The notes beneath the pieces are model-generated. The model was not told where the DNA came from and ran no database searches. It saw only the letters and a program-made list of their open reading frames with translations. Source: Patiria miniata (lineage: Eukaryota; Echinodermata; Asteroidea; Valvatida; Asterinidae). Taken from it: a stretch of DNA of 64,000 nt. The translations under genes and the position numbers were made by a program. The DNA lies in NCBI RefSeq assembly GCF_015706575.1, contig NW_024037064.1, positions 12,315,606 to 12,379,605 of the forward strand, in the 5' to 3' direction. Positions within the stretch are counted from its first letter, which is position 1, and the number at the start of each line of letters is the position of its first letter. Positions 37,001 through 46,344 of the stretch are shown piece by piece.

Positions 37001-40000
37001 CCTGGTGGTGAGCCGGTGGACAGTGTGATAGCAAGCCAACCAGAAGGAGCATTACAAGGGGCAGGACCAGTCACTACATCCTCAGCCATTATAATGGTAA
37101 ACACTCCATTACCATCCAAATCATGTAGATCCAAATTCATCGACGAATAACAGTCTGTTTCTATTGTGTCTACAGCCGTCTGGACGATTTTGCAGTTCTG
37201 GGCAGACTGCCAAGCATGTCGTCTGTATATGTAGACACCTGTTAGGCTCTGAGCCACCGTGACCTAAGAATAGTTGGAAAAAAATACACCAAAATACACG
37301 ATCCTCAGTATGTTAGCAAATGACTATGGGAACAATCAATTTGTACTGATTGAGTGGCAATTCAGTGGTTTACTTTTGACTTATCCAGTTCATTAAGGGC
37401 ACAACTTTCCAGCATTAGAATTATAAAACACAGCGATGGTTAAAGAATGGTAGTGGTTGAGTTATTTAAACGTATTCTTCAAAATCATAACCCGATAGTA
37501 TGTAACAAAAACAAATTAACAATTACAAATTCAAGTACAATTTGTTGGACAGATGGCGCGTCTACAAACAATAGTTAAATTACGTACTAGTAGTAAGACT
37601 TAGTATCTTTCTTTCTTCTAGCAAAATGTGGCTCCGGAAAATAGGAATTACTACTCGTCATTAATCTGTCATATGCTGTCAAATACGTGTAATGGGAATT
37701 CCATCTAGAGCATCAAGTGCAGTGCCAACTGCTAATTTGCAGACAATTGCACTGGTAAGCAGGCCATTAGTCTCAGATATTCACGTATGCACAGAACGCC
37801 TGATATATATGAACATGTAAATTTAATGCTATCCGGATAAGCAGCCATTTGGTGTTAACTTTAAAAATTGTGACTTCGTTTCGAGCAAACATTCGGTCCA
37901 AGCTGTTGATTTGCACTTGAGCTGCCACGCTCTTCGGTAACAAAACAACGGGTCACCGAAGACTCGATAGAAGGCGCTCGCTGTATGGTTAGGATCTGGA
38001 GATCATGGCGGAGTCTTGTTTTGCACAACTAATCGCCGCACATATCATATAACGCTTGCCTTGCAAGTGGCTATTCCATAAAAGGATCCTTTCCAACAAG
38101 CAAGCACGTAGTTTGTTTCTTACAAGCTCTCTGACAAGCGTAGTATAAGCCCAGCGTTCTTAAAAAAAATGTGAAATCACCAATTAATGCAAACAAAAGT
38201 TAATTGTTACCTGTAATCCAATTTGATACTGACCTCCCGATCATACTTGAGGGTTAGTTTAGCTATGCTGAGTGAAGAGTAAAATCCATCAGCTGGCCAA
38301 GACTGAATGACAGTGGGACGTTCTGTAAAGGAAATTATTTCACAGCTTCCAACAGTCATCCAAAAATACAGGTTGAATCCCATAATTATAAGACATATTC
38401 TTGGCATCATTTACTCTAGGTAGGATTATATAACTTCTAGGTAAAGTTTCTTAGCAATGTATCGGACACAGTAGGTCGTTATGTTTACCACATCTTAGAT
38501 TTATTTAATAGCAAAAGCATTTTAGAGTAAAGCATGAGCTTTAGAACATTAGCACCCTCCCACACACTGGTAGTCTTTTTAAAGATTTTTTTTCATGACA
38601 TGTTGCTTTAGTCTTTGGGCCCAAATCGTTTTCGAACAATATGAAGAAAAAGTAGTCGGAAGGATAAAAGTGAGGGCGCCCTTCGCAAGCTTACAGTGTT
38701 ACAAGCAGCCGTATCTTACCTGTGTCAGAGCAACTTGATGGTGGCGCTGGAGTTGTGTAGTACGGAGTATCGTAGTATCCTACGGGAGTACAGAAAACAA
38801 CATTATTTCGTTATCAAAAGCGCCACAAAATGGTGCGACTTTATATAAAGATAAACACAATTCATTCTTGTTAACTAGATTTTGGACAAAAGAAGTCTTT
38901 GAAAAAATTCATATCAAGCAAAAAACTAAAGGAGCTGATCATTTTGGAGAGGTTGAGTGGTTAAGCAACCTTAAGTATACATGCAGTTAAGTCAAGAATA
39001 AGCCTCGTGCAATTTACATGCACATGGACACCAATTCATAAACTATATTTATTGCACATAACCGATTCCTCCCCACTTCACTCTTGTCAAAAATAAACCG
39101 ATATAAGCCTACTTCTACAAATGGTGTATTGTTCTTACGATCTGGCAAGCCACTGTTCAATACTTTGTAGAAATTGGGGTCCGTAACGGCAGCTGATGGA
39201 ACATAGCATGGCCCAGGACCGGTCACTACGCCTTCATCCAACAGCACATGAAACACTTGCCCTCCAGCTAGCAGCGCTTTCAAGTTCGCGGGTACAACAA
39301 CTTGCATCGTGTCTGGGGCAGAGAAATGAACGTTGTCACCAGCGGAGGCGTCGATTGAAAATACCCATGCGCCGACCCTGTAGTAAACCTTGACAAAAGC
39401 AGGTCTGGTCGCCCTATTCACCTGTGTGCGGAATTCCATTCAAATTTTCACAATATGGATTATGACAGAACTCACTAATCTCCGTAAAGCCCGCCGCACA
39501 CGAGTGCTACGTGATGAGCATAAAGTCATTCGAGACCGTTTGCTCAGCAGCGTAGCTCACCGTGTGCGGTAAAATTTTACTGAGTTTTCTGCCTCTCGAG
39601 GCCGAGAGGCAAATATCTATCTGTTTGCCTCGAATGACTTTTTTGCTAGGCACGTAGCTCTCGTGTGCAGCGAGCTTAACACACTAAGTTCTGCGTACAT
39701 TCGTTTGCAACACACTGTTCAATGATATGTTCAAGTATGTGCACCGTTTGACGGATGCCGCCACCTTTGCGACCACGTGGAAGCCTTCTAAAGGGGGCAT
39801 TTTCATTGAAATTATGTTCCAATTATGCCATGGTAGCTTGTGCAGAGTGCGCCATGTTTTCAATAAAAGTCCCCCAAAAAGTGATTACAAAGACTGTGCT
39901 GACGCCCATTTGACGGTTACAAAAGACGTGACTGATGCAAAATTGCTATATCGAAAGTTTTTTGACAACAATCTTTTCAAACAACTTCATCTTTTAAATG

Positions 40001-42521
40001 CTTCAATAAAGAAGATATTTCTATTGTTTCTGTCAAGAAGGGGGGGGGGGCAAGGGGGAGAGACTCCCCCCCCCCCGGAAAGCATCCAAAAAAAGGGGTT
40101 GGGGGAAGAGGTACGGTGAAGTCATAATTATTTGCTATTATGTAGTACACATTTAACAAAATGGGCGTCTGCAGGGGTGTTAGTGGGGGTGGGATGGGCC
40201 AATTTACCCCACCCATCCTCGAAAAAATATAAATAAACTGAGAACATGCTAGAGAAAGTATAACGATTTGGGGGAAATGTGCTTTGCCCCAACCACCGCC
40301 CCCCCCCCCCCAAAAAAAAAAAATCTTGGCGACGCCCATTACAGCGCTCTTTCTGCTCGAAAATATGGATATTATAGAATGATCAGTTTTCACACTCACG
40401 TTTTGGTTGAATTTGAAATGGAAAGTCCAATCGGCGAAGATGGGAATTCTGGTGACTGCTGGATCGGGCCAGGTCTCGAGAATAACAGGAGGGGATGCTA
40501 GGCCAATATCAATCAAAACAAATATCACATTAAAGTCAAAGATGCAGGGAAAAAGCAGGGAATTGAACAAATGTCCTCTATCTGACTTATCTGATATAGA
40601 AAGAAAAAATCATACCCACCACTGACCTTGCTTATGAGAAAAAAGATACATTTTTGTCCAATTTTGTGCAACGTCATCCATCTTATTAACTGTATATTGC
40701 AAACTTATCACGTCACAAAGTGTAGTCAGGTTTTTGTTATAGTGCAATGTGTGCTACAGTCTCATTGACCTGTAAATCGACCTGAGAAATAATTCTTCAG
40801 GTTATGGGTTCGAATGCAGCCACCTGAATTGCGGTGTCTGTATCCTTCGGTACGACGACACATATTTCTTACTTATACCCCCGTCACACCGGAGGCGCGG
40901 TGCCACTACCGTTTTTGGTCAAAACCGCCATCACCGTAGTGACACCGGCAGTAGTTTTTCATAGTTTTCCCCCAACCCGTCATACCCCCGTCACACCGGA
41001 GGTGCGGTCGGCATAAACTGAAGTGGCACCGCCATGATCGCCGTGGTTCCGCAGTGGTTTCGTCATTGATCACCGTAGCACCGCGGAAAGCTGTCAAAAC
41101 CGCGGACCTTCGCGATTGCACGGCGGTTGTACTGCAGAGGCACGGCGGTGATAGAGGTCCTACCGCGGTCCTTGTACGGTGCCACGGCGGTCATGGCGGT
41201 GCCGCGGCGATCCCACTGCGGATTTGCCCAACCCGCGGTGGCACTGCGGAAGTTTTGAACATGTTCAAAGTTTACGCCGTGCCCGGCCACCGCGAAGGTC
41301 CGCGGTTTTGACAGTTTTCCGCGGTGCTACGGCGATCAATGACGGAACCACTGCGAAACCACGGCAATCATGGCGGTGCCACTGCGGTTTATGCCGTACA
41401 AGCACCGCAATGGCACCGCACCTCCGGTGTAATAGGGGTAATGGCTAGCTGTATGTATAGGGGGTTAGTGTTAAAGAGCTGTTACTCTCCAATGGAATGA
41501 GAGTAGAATAGTAGAAGGGATGTTTTTAACTATACACAAAAACAATAATCTGAAGTGAAGAGAAAAAGAAGCTTACCAGAGTCCGAGCACTGCAGCGACT
41601 TAATGGCGGGTTGTTCATCATGCTGACCAGGTGACACATCAACAGTGTCCTGTGGAAAGAAATGTTTAAATGTGACCCGCTCTGACAAAAATGAGTCAGA
41701 TATTGCAAAACTCACGTTTTGAGGTAACTACGTTTATAAGCTTTGTTTGGGACATTTGGTTGCATTGCTGTGCTTGTTTCATTCTGTCAATTTCCACACA
41801 AACTAGAAAAGTCTCAGTGGAGACAACAGGGTTTGAAAAATGACAAATATACTATAACTAACCAACAATCCAAATTTTGTTAATAATTCTGTAAGACAAA
41901 CAACCAAAATATAACCAAAACCAAAAAATCTCAATTTTGATCAAATTTTCACTGTTTCCATTTCAGAATCTCACAAGCTTGAATTCAAATTATGCGACAT
42001 CAGACTATTTATTTTTCAGAGCGGGTCACCAATATTGGGTTATGGACTTTGCCCTCTACTGACGTTATGTTTATAACAAAAAAATAGGCCTACTGTGTAC
42101 TCTATGCTATTCAAGGGTTTACTAGACAAAGACAAAGTTTACCCAGGTTGGATTGCCACTCGACACCGTGCTAACAGTGCTTTATAGTCAGCAGGCCGGT
42201 TCAATTAAATATAATAGTAACGGGTAAAGCAATGAATGTCTTTTAAAGTGAAAAGCTTACGTTTTGCAGATTTTAGGTTTGCCTGTCCCAACAATATTTC
42301 ATATAATGTGTTCCTGCACAAGAATGCATCAGGATACATCGAAATAAAACTCGGAAAACCAATGTTAATGCACAATGGTATTTCAGATCCTGGACACTGA
42401 CCTGAGACTCAGCCGCCTTCACAGATAAAGTTAAATCTCTGACATGGGACGAGCGGACCTCCCCACAGTGGCATCCTTGAAGAAAGACTATAACTAGCAG
42501 AGCCTGAAGCAAACCACCCAT
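24935..42521 (-). CDS. ZP-domain type I membrane protein with three unassigned modules (17 exons, gene-level entry)
   Basis: Exons (minus, 5' to 3'): 42402-42521, 41577-41649, 40400-40497, 39139-39421, 38720-38779, 38234-38322, 37002-37263, 36279-36392, 35215-35274, 34437-34525, 33598-33895, 32988-33316, 31951-32093, 28896-29159, 28053-28158, 26811-27000, 24935-25092. They sum to 2736 nt: 911 residues plus stop, with every junction GT-AG and in phase. Order: signal peptide 1-20; modules 65-191, 212-328, 387-515 separated by Ser/Thr/Pro linkers; ZP-N with four cysteines C572, C601, C620, C662; ZP-C with C741, C762, C801, C806, C815, C819; RRHAR basic site 832-836; transmembrane helix about 869-893; cytoplasmic tail of 18. 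ZP proteins are cut at the basic site and polymerise into extracellular filaments (egg coat, mucus or apical matrix). No catalytic domain. Exon 8's donor (GTGTAG) is the weakest junction. Confidence 0.85.
25190..26300. repeat. G-depleted C/T/A-rich tract in ZP intron 16
   Basis: About 1.1 kb of plus strand built from CCCA/CCTA/ATCC words with very few G residues (for example CTACCTCATCCCAACC). A short continuation lies at 26,735-26,825. The transcript (minus) is correspondingly G/A-rich (GGGATGGGGT-like). Plus-strand frames across it (e.g. 25,423-25,917) are Pro/Thr/Ser-rich artefacts. Confidence 0.85.
26811..27000 (-). CDS. ZP gene exon 16: ZP-C end and cleavage site
   Basis: Phase 0 to 1, residues 797-859. 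VYVHCDMVLCNSTDASSRC then GIGC is the diagnostic ZP-C tail. HRRHARS provides an R-x-x-R furin-type site (cut after R836). A hydrophobic stretch YAITQGPISVI follows as a candidate external patch. Donor AAAG|GTAGGG. An open frame continues beyond the donor but is intronic. Confidence 0.88.
28053..28158 (-). CDS. ZP gene exon 15: ZP-C continuation
   Basis: Phase 2 to 0, residues 761-796. CIEDNTVMFHPSDDPD, then FEIDAFAFVDALPQPV, the conserved D-G-C and F-x-F segment of ZP-C. Acceptor TTGTGCAG, donor GTG|GTAGGT. Confidence 0.9.
28540..28805. repeat. CCATGG-rich low-complexity block
   Basis: About 265 bp in which CCATGG, CCCATGGG and their variants recur every 10-25 bp. Because the core is palindromic, both strands give Met/Gly/Trp/Pro-rich open frames that are artefacts. 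It lies in ZP intron 14. A smaller related patch occurs at 62,160-62,215. Confidence 0.75.
28896..29159 (-). CDS. ZP gene exon 14: ZP-C core
   Basis: Phase 2 to 2, residues 673-760. FNFSLRLYHGNDY, YPVQVAMGNKLYFEARTWS, LELFVQTCRATPTSNSDDF: the strongest ZP signature in the gene (C741). Acceptor ATAATGCAG, donor GACGG|GTGAGC. Confidence 0.93.
29297..29716. mobile_element. piggyBac-like MITE with TTAA target sites
   Basis: CCCTGCGCAG at the left and its near complement CGCGCAGGG at the right, each bordered outside by TTAA (29,293-29,296 and 29,717-29,720). TTAA duplication with CCC-starting ends is typical of piggyBac. About 420 bp with no transposase. It interrupts one decayed copy of the exon-13 repeat, so it inserted after the repeat expansion began. 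Confidence 0.68.
29897..30884. repeat. 55-bp minisatellite, 18 copies
   Basis: The anchor GATTGGTTCC or GATCGGTTCC recurs at exactly 55-bp steps from 29,936 to 30,871 (18 occurrences). Each unit contains CTCAGTAATCATAATACC, TTAGTCTCTGGTTATAT and CACCTCATCT. No unit is a coding exon. Copies differ by a few bases, with a five-unit superstructure in the second half. Confidence 0.95.
31951..32093 (-). CDS. ZP gene exon 13: end of ZP-N
   Basis: Phase 0 to 2, residues 626-672. VHGDSVIFFNVIHDEAVPV and VITRDRDIEIPVQC give the ZP-N pattern (F-N-I ... ITR ... I.V.C) with the fourth cysteine C662. Acceptor TTCTGGCAG, donor ATAAG|GTGGGT. Its 3' half resembles the intronic repeats that follow (see findings). 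Confidence 0.82.
32766..32867 (+). repeat. tRNA-like sequence inside a 13-bp inverted repeat
   Basis: Pol III-type internal promoter elements are present: a TGAGTTGGTAGAGCA A-box region and GGTTCAAACC B box. The flanks CAAAGAAATTGAC (32,767-32,779) and GTCAATTTCTTTG (32,854-32,866) are perfect inverse complements. A normal 7-bp acceptor stem is not formed, so this is a tRNA pseudogene or SINE fragment. It lies in ZP intron 12. Confidence 0.6.
32988..33316 (-). CDS. ZP gene exon 12: linker plus ZP-N start
   Basis: Phase 1 to 0, residues 516-625. A Thr/Pro linker (to ~570) leads into MDCSDSGMTVFIPRSV, HLHFLDPACVG and TTYDRCGTFME: cysteines 1-3 of ZP-N with the signature C-G-T. Acceptor TTTCACAG, donor GAG|GTATTC. 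Confidence 0.85.
33598..33895 (-). CDS. ZP gene exon 11: module 3, second half
   Basis: Phase 0 to 1. Includes ARFYESSGWWRMSIP, SALDTLQVLV, YYVLLDEGAVNGAAPCYIPS, and NDTYLCRAVYGVAPNG at the end. Acceptor AATTCCAG, donor AATG|GTGAGG. The donor neighbourhood is locally triplicated downstream (33,428-33,600). Confidence 0.82.
34437..34525 (-). CDS. ZP gene exon 10: module 3, first half
   Basis: 89 nt, phase 1 to 0. SPVVVEAWTNATVN, then SLIWNFRFDQH. Acceptor CTCTATAG, donor CAT|GTGAGT. Confidence 0.78.
35215..35274 (-). CDS. ZP gene exon 9: short linker
   Basis: 60 nt, phase 1 to 1. TESPFTEPATTPWMDCASM. Acceptor CATGTAG, donor ATGG|GTAAGA. Matches exon 5 in length, phase and terminal Cys motif. 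Confidence 0.66.
36279..36392 (-). CDS. ZP gene exon 8: Thr-rich linker
   Basis: Phase 1 to 1. ATDGAPTYAYTTEQFGDWTT, then a PTTEYWPTTQE stretch. The start is paralogous to exon 12 (ATDEVPIYTT). The donor GAAG|GTGTAG is chosen because it is the phase-1 option; it is weak and the true 3' end could differ. Confidence 0.58.
37002..37263 (-). CDS. ZP gene exon 7: module 2, second half
   Basis: Phase 0 to 1. The most diverged second-half exon: VYIYRRHAWQ, then VFTIIMAEDVVTGPAPCNAPS, where IMAED replaces LLDEG. It has two extra cysteines (QNC, TDC). Donor CCAG|GTAGGT. Confidence 0.76.
38234..38322 (-). CDS. ZP gene exon 6: module 2, first half
   Basis: 89 nt, phase 1 to 0. ERPTVIQSWPADGF, then KLTLKYDRE. 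Acceptor CTTTACAG, donor GAG|GTCAGT. Exactly the length of exon 10. Confidence 0.76.
38720..38779 (-). CDS. ZP gene exon 5: Pro/Thr linker
   Basis: 60 nt, phase 1 to 1. YYDTPYYTTPAPPSSCSDTG. Acceptor CTCCCGTAG, donor ACAG|GTAAGA. Same length and phase as exon 9. Too short to stand as an ORF on its own. Confidence 0.72.
39139..39421 (-). CDS. ZP gene exon 4: module 1, second half
   Basis: Phase 0 to 1. Residues 98-191 include VKVYYRVGAWVFSID, SAPDTMQVVVP, FHVLLDEGVVTGPGPCYVPS. Paralogous to exons 7 and 11. Acceptor CGCACACAG, donor GATC|GTAAGA. A longer open frame continues past the donor but is intronic. Confidence 0.82.
39483..39678. mobile_element. MITE in ZP intron 3
   Basis: AAGCCCGCCGCACACGAG then TGCTACGTG at the left is mirrored at the right by CACGTAGCTCTCGTGTGC then AGCGAGCTTA. 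About 195 bp with internal palindromes (CTCGAGGCCGAGAGG). Non-coding. Confidence 0.72.
40030..40330. mobile_element. Poly-G/C-flanked remnant in ZP intron 3
   Basis: G-runs at 40,041-40,050 and C-runs near 40,067 and 40,299-40,312. It shares TGTGCTTTGCCCC and flanking sequence with 24,080-24,180. An incomplete member of the same dispersed family. ORFs across it are artefacts. Confidence 0.55.
40400..40497 (-). CDS. ZP gene exon 3: module 1, first half
   Basis: Phase 1 to 0. Residues 65-97: PPVILETWPDPAV, then DWTFHFKFNQN. Acceptor GGCCTAG, donor AAC|GTGAGT. Paralogous to exons 6 and 10 (shared V-I/V-E/Q-[TSA]-W pattern and a C-terminal alternating beta strand). Confidence 0.78.
40876..41440. 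mobile_element. GC-rich foldback element in ZP intron 2
   Basis: Begins TACCCCCGTCACACCGGAGG and ends with the near complement of it (CCTCCGGTGTAATAGGGGTA). The arm 41,020-41,110 (GGTTCCGCAGTGGTTTCG, ACCGCGGAAAGCTGTCAAAA) is mirrored at 41,290-41,395. A direct copy of the start lies at 40,984. High GC against an AT-rich background and no transposase: a foldback-type MITE. Confidence 0.85.
41577..41649 (-). CDS. ZP gene exon 2: linker ending CSDSG
   Basis: Enters at phase 0 after TTTCCACAG and leaves at phase 1 (TCTG|GTAAGC). Encodes DTVDVSPGQHDEQPA then SLQCSDSG. The terminal Cys-Ser-Asp-Ser-Gly recurs in later linkers and at the start of ZP-N. Confidence 0.75.
42402..42521 (-). CDS. ZP gene exon 1: signal peptide
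   Basis: Forty codons. MGGLLQALLVIVFLQGCHCG is a classic signal peptide (hydrophobic 4-15, cleavage near C19/G20). Donor CTCAG|GTCAGT, phase 0. An upstream ATG at 42,575 would add 18 polar residues before the hydrophobic core and is disfavoured. Confidence 0.82.
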
Positions 42522-42596
42522 CTTGCAGACGGACCGGGGTATTGCACTTTCCTGCACGTTTTCTACTTTAAACACGGGTTTTGGAATTCCAACCCC

Positions 42597-42604
42597 CTTA
42601 TAAA
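42597..42604 (-). promoter_or_regulatory. TATA box of the ZP gene
   Basis: TTTATAAG on the minus strand, 75-80 bp upstream of the ATG at 42,521. Transcription starting about 28 bp downstream (~42,570) would leave a ~50-nt leader. It would exclude or marginalise the earlier in-frame ATG at 42,575, which supports the 42,521 start that begins directly with a signal peptide. Confidence 0.6.
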
Positions 42605-45600
42605 CTGGATGAACTACCAGTTATCAATTAACCCGGATTTACTATAAGAACAGTTAAATCTATCTGGTTACTGTACAGGGGAGCCATTTTCCCAGGAGGG
42701 GTATTAATTATTTTTTGACTGTTTAAATAGCTATACAACACAGATGCAGACTTTTCCAGAATTAAAGTATTTCAACGACAGCATGTGATAATAGTTGCTT
42801 TATGATTTGTCCTGTCCAATATTGTCACAATATCAAATTCGAATTCACCACTCTTTAAGTAAGAATACATTGTAACAAAATGTATACATCTTAATACAAT
42901 GTAATAAATGGAACATTGTTTGCGAGCAATCTTTGAAATCCGCAAATATCCGTGGTATCTGGGCAGCTGTGTAGACGATAATCCGTTTGATGGACATTTA
43001 TGCATGTCCGGGTTTCCACTGACTTAGATAAAGATTTTGATTAGTTTGGGCAAATGGTGAACTTTGTTTATTTAAAGATGGCGAACTCCGACCCTCACTG
43101 CACACACGGGATTGGATGCACTAAATGTATCCTAAAAGAAACACCATCACCAAGCAACTTAAAAATTTTGAGTAGTTGGGCAAATCGAGATTTTTTTTTT
43201 ATTTGCAGATTGCGAACTGCGACCCGCTTTGCACACACGGATGCACACAGCGTATCATGAAAGGGACATCAACACCAAGCAACTTTTAGCATAATTTTGA
43301 ATTAGTGTTTTTCTTTGTACGTCGTGTTTTTCCGAAGTCGTAATACAGTATTACATTAAACCTTATAATGACACGGCTTCGAGCCGTACAAGAAATACAC
43401 AAAATAAAGGACAAACAGAATTCAATTTCTCCTTCAAATAATCTGATTGACAACAACCCAAAGAATCGTCTTTACATTCACATAAAATGAACTGCAATCA
43501 AATATTCTCCCAAAATATATGTACATGTATGTTTAAAACGAGTAATTCAAGCTTCAAGGTAGGTGAAATACGTACCAGATTGAATATTTCCCTTTTTTTA
43601 CTAAAATATGTGATGCAGAATCTCTGAATCAAGTTACAAATTGAAAACAAAATGTAAATCCAAAACTCTCTTAATGCGTCTAAAATATGATAAGGTTTTA
43701 AGTCTCAGAAAATCATATTCAAATCCCAAAAAGTGAGAAACTAGTTACTAAGCTTACATACAACACATGTACTCTTAAATCCAACATTAAATGTGCTGTC
43801 ACATCAATTCAATTCAGTTTTCGATATTTTATTTTTTACAATTAAAACACTTAATATTAGAACAATTAAAGCAAAAACAACTAAAAGTGAAATTCCCCTT
43901 CCCAATTTGCACTCAAAAAAGCACTTATACATAAAATCTAAACATATAAGAATTTACTTCAGACGAATTAAAGAACAAATAAAGAATTATAAAACGCCAT
44001 CGAAAACCCCAGCATCAAATCAATGATTAATCTATGATACTCAATCAAATGATACGATTAACAGCAAATACTGCATTCTCCTTGAATCCGTGAAATATGC
44101 GGCGCTACTACTTAAAATCTAAATATTCTACTCTGGCAGAAAACTTCAACCTGTCCTTGGCAATCGAGGTCTCAGGAACCTATAGCCTGCGGTCGGCTCA
44201 ATGAGTCCTGCCTAGTTCTGTCAATCAGTTAGTCACTCAAGTACTTGGCCATCCAAGTATAAACATATATAACCCGAAATATAGCAACCTCAATCTCTAA
44301 AACAATGAACAGTTGGCACTAATATTTAGTTCATCCCAAACTTCTTTGAAACTAATTCCAAGCTTAAAACTATGAGTTCTGGCTCTATAAATCCTGATCA
44401 TCATTCCAACTTCATCCTGGCAATTCAAGGTCTCGATTAACAATTTCTCAATAACAACGAATAAACCGAGATTCAACCACACATTATTTCATAATCGCAA
44501 TCAAATTGATAAATAATTCCCTAGCAATACATCTTTGCAAATGGGAACAAATGAAATTATGCTTACAGTTCTGTTCTTCTCGGTTCATTTAGTGTCTTTG
44601 CCCAGTGCCTGGTCCAACATTTCTCCACACAAGATGCCCAAACTGGCATTAAAGGGAACCAATACTGACACAAAATTTCACACAGAAATTTCAGCCAACT
44701 GTCAAAGTGCACACAGGAAAAGCTTCGGAAAGCAAATGGTGCCAAACTGGCACAAAGTCACGAAGTCAAAATATCTTTAATAGCAAAACGTCAGCTTCAA
44801 TCTAAATACAACTATCTAAAAGGGCGCACAGGTCATACGCATCTGGTGTCTAATGAGTGTTCTGGCCGGAATGTGGGACTACGCCTAAGTCGAATGTGGG
44901 ACTACGCCTAAGTCTAAGCATACCGAGAATAAAAAAGCATAATGTACAGTGTAATCTCTTTCACATTGCATATGGTTCAATAAAGTCCTAAAGTCCCTAT
45001 TACAACAAAAGATTTAATTTGACTAACTATGACCCCACTGAAAAACCTATTGATACACTGGATGGATGAATATAAAGCCAAAGACTGTATTCCCTTACCT
45101 GGGAATTGAATAACTATGCTGGGGGCAAGAGACCGATTGCCAACAAGGTTAAATGAACAATCGTTCTACACTAACATAAAATAAAAGTTAAGTAGCATGG
45201 AAACAAAATAAATTAATCATGACAGCCCCCCCCCCTCCCCCTGGATCGCTGGTGAACTATACACTCTATTGTCCGATTGCCAGTCTCGTCCAAATTGACC
45301 ATCACATCTAATAGCGATGTTGTTACAAGGATTTGCATTTCCACATCATAAATCTTGCATATGTGCCAGTGCATCTGATCATGCGCAATGTGTAAGATAT
45401 ATGTTACTAATTTGCACTGAGGAACCGAGGAAGCATATTTTGAAAGCGTAGGATGCTGTAATTACATGTATTGTTTTTAATTTGGCAAGTCATATGATGT
45501 GCCAATGTACATATTTTTTAATATTTAAATTTGAATTTATGTACAACAAATAAACTATTGTGCACTTACATCGTTGACATATCTGGGTATCTGTTTAAAA

Positions 45601-45993
45601 TAAACTGTAGCTTTTGCAAGCCTTTAACGAGTCGTATATTAGTGGGCATGGCTTATATCAGTCAGTCTAAGCAATTGCATTGGCATGGAATTACAACACT
45701 ATACGATTTGATGCGAAATATATTTTTATGACCTTTTTACTTCTACCTTGGCTGTTCTTTGACTTGTTCATAAGGCTATTGCTAATGGATCTGGTTTCGG
45801 TTTTAGATTTCAGTCGGCCACTAGACCCTGGCAAGCACAGTGGTTAATTGTGGGTTTGTTTGTTTTTCAAGAAAATAAAACACCCATCTTGTCCCCTTGA
45901 GCCAAAGCAAGAATAGGGTACTGATTTAATTGTCCGTTTTGTGTGGTCGTAATATCTCACCTAGCTTTTTATGACCTTTTTTATTTACTTAAC
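42605..45993. other. Intergenic region between the ZP and caspase genes
   Basis: No supportable gene. A ~140-bp tandem duplication (ATGGCGAACTCCGACCC to ACCAAGCAACTT) lies at 43,070-43,165 and 43,205-43,290. A 24-bp duplication (GAATGTGGGACTACGCC) is at 44,867-44,914, and a C-run at 45,225-45,242. Confidence 0.45.
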
Positions 45994-46344
45994 CTAACTA
46001 CGCAGATACAGAGCACGCCTAAATGTACAGCTGAGTGTTGACACCTGTTTCCCGATGCCCTGGTTTGTTTTTGCATTCCGATCACACAGAATTTGGTTCA
46101 CTATAATTAACATGCTTAGCATATCAGTCGTATTGTGATGCTCGGAAATCGCATCTTCTAACGCACTGACATACCAAGAACCTTGTCTTGGATGACGGTA
46201 TGAGACATATCCAGGTACAGTGGAGTTGCTTACCAGAAAGTCAGCTTCATTGGGTATTGTGTTGGGTGTGGGAGCAACTATATCACCCGGATCATCAGTT
46301 TCCATTTCTTGTACTCCTATTTGATGGCTGCTGCCTCGACAAGC
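45994..46344 (-). CDS. Caspase exon 5: active-site Cys and small subunit
   Basis: Phase 0, residues 285-400. ACRGSSHQIGVQ (C286), METDD, then IPNEADFLVSNSTVPGYVSY with R and W of the substrate pocket in SYRHPRQGSWYV, and NQGIGKQVSTLSCTFRRALY before TAG. Acceptor TTATTCTAG. An AATAAA lies only 9 nt past the stop (45,980-45,985), so a more distal poly(A) signal is likely. Confidence 0.94.
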   Translation of the reverse strand, partial: ACRGSSHQIGVQEMETDDPGDIVAPTPNTIPNEADFLVSNSTVPGYVSYRHPRQGSWYVSALEDAISEHHNTTDMLSMLIIVNQILCDRNAKTNQGIGKQVSTLSCTFRRALYLRS

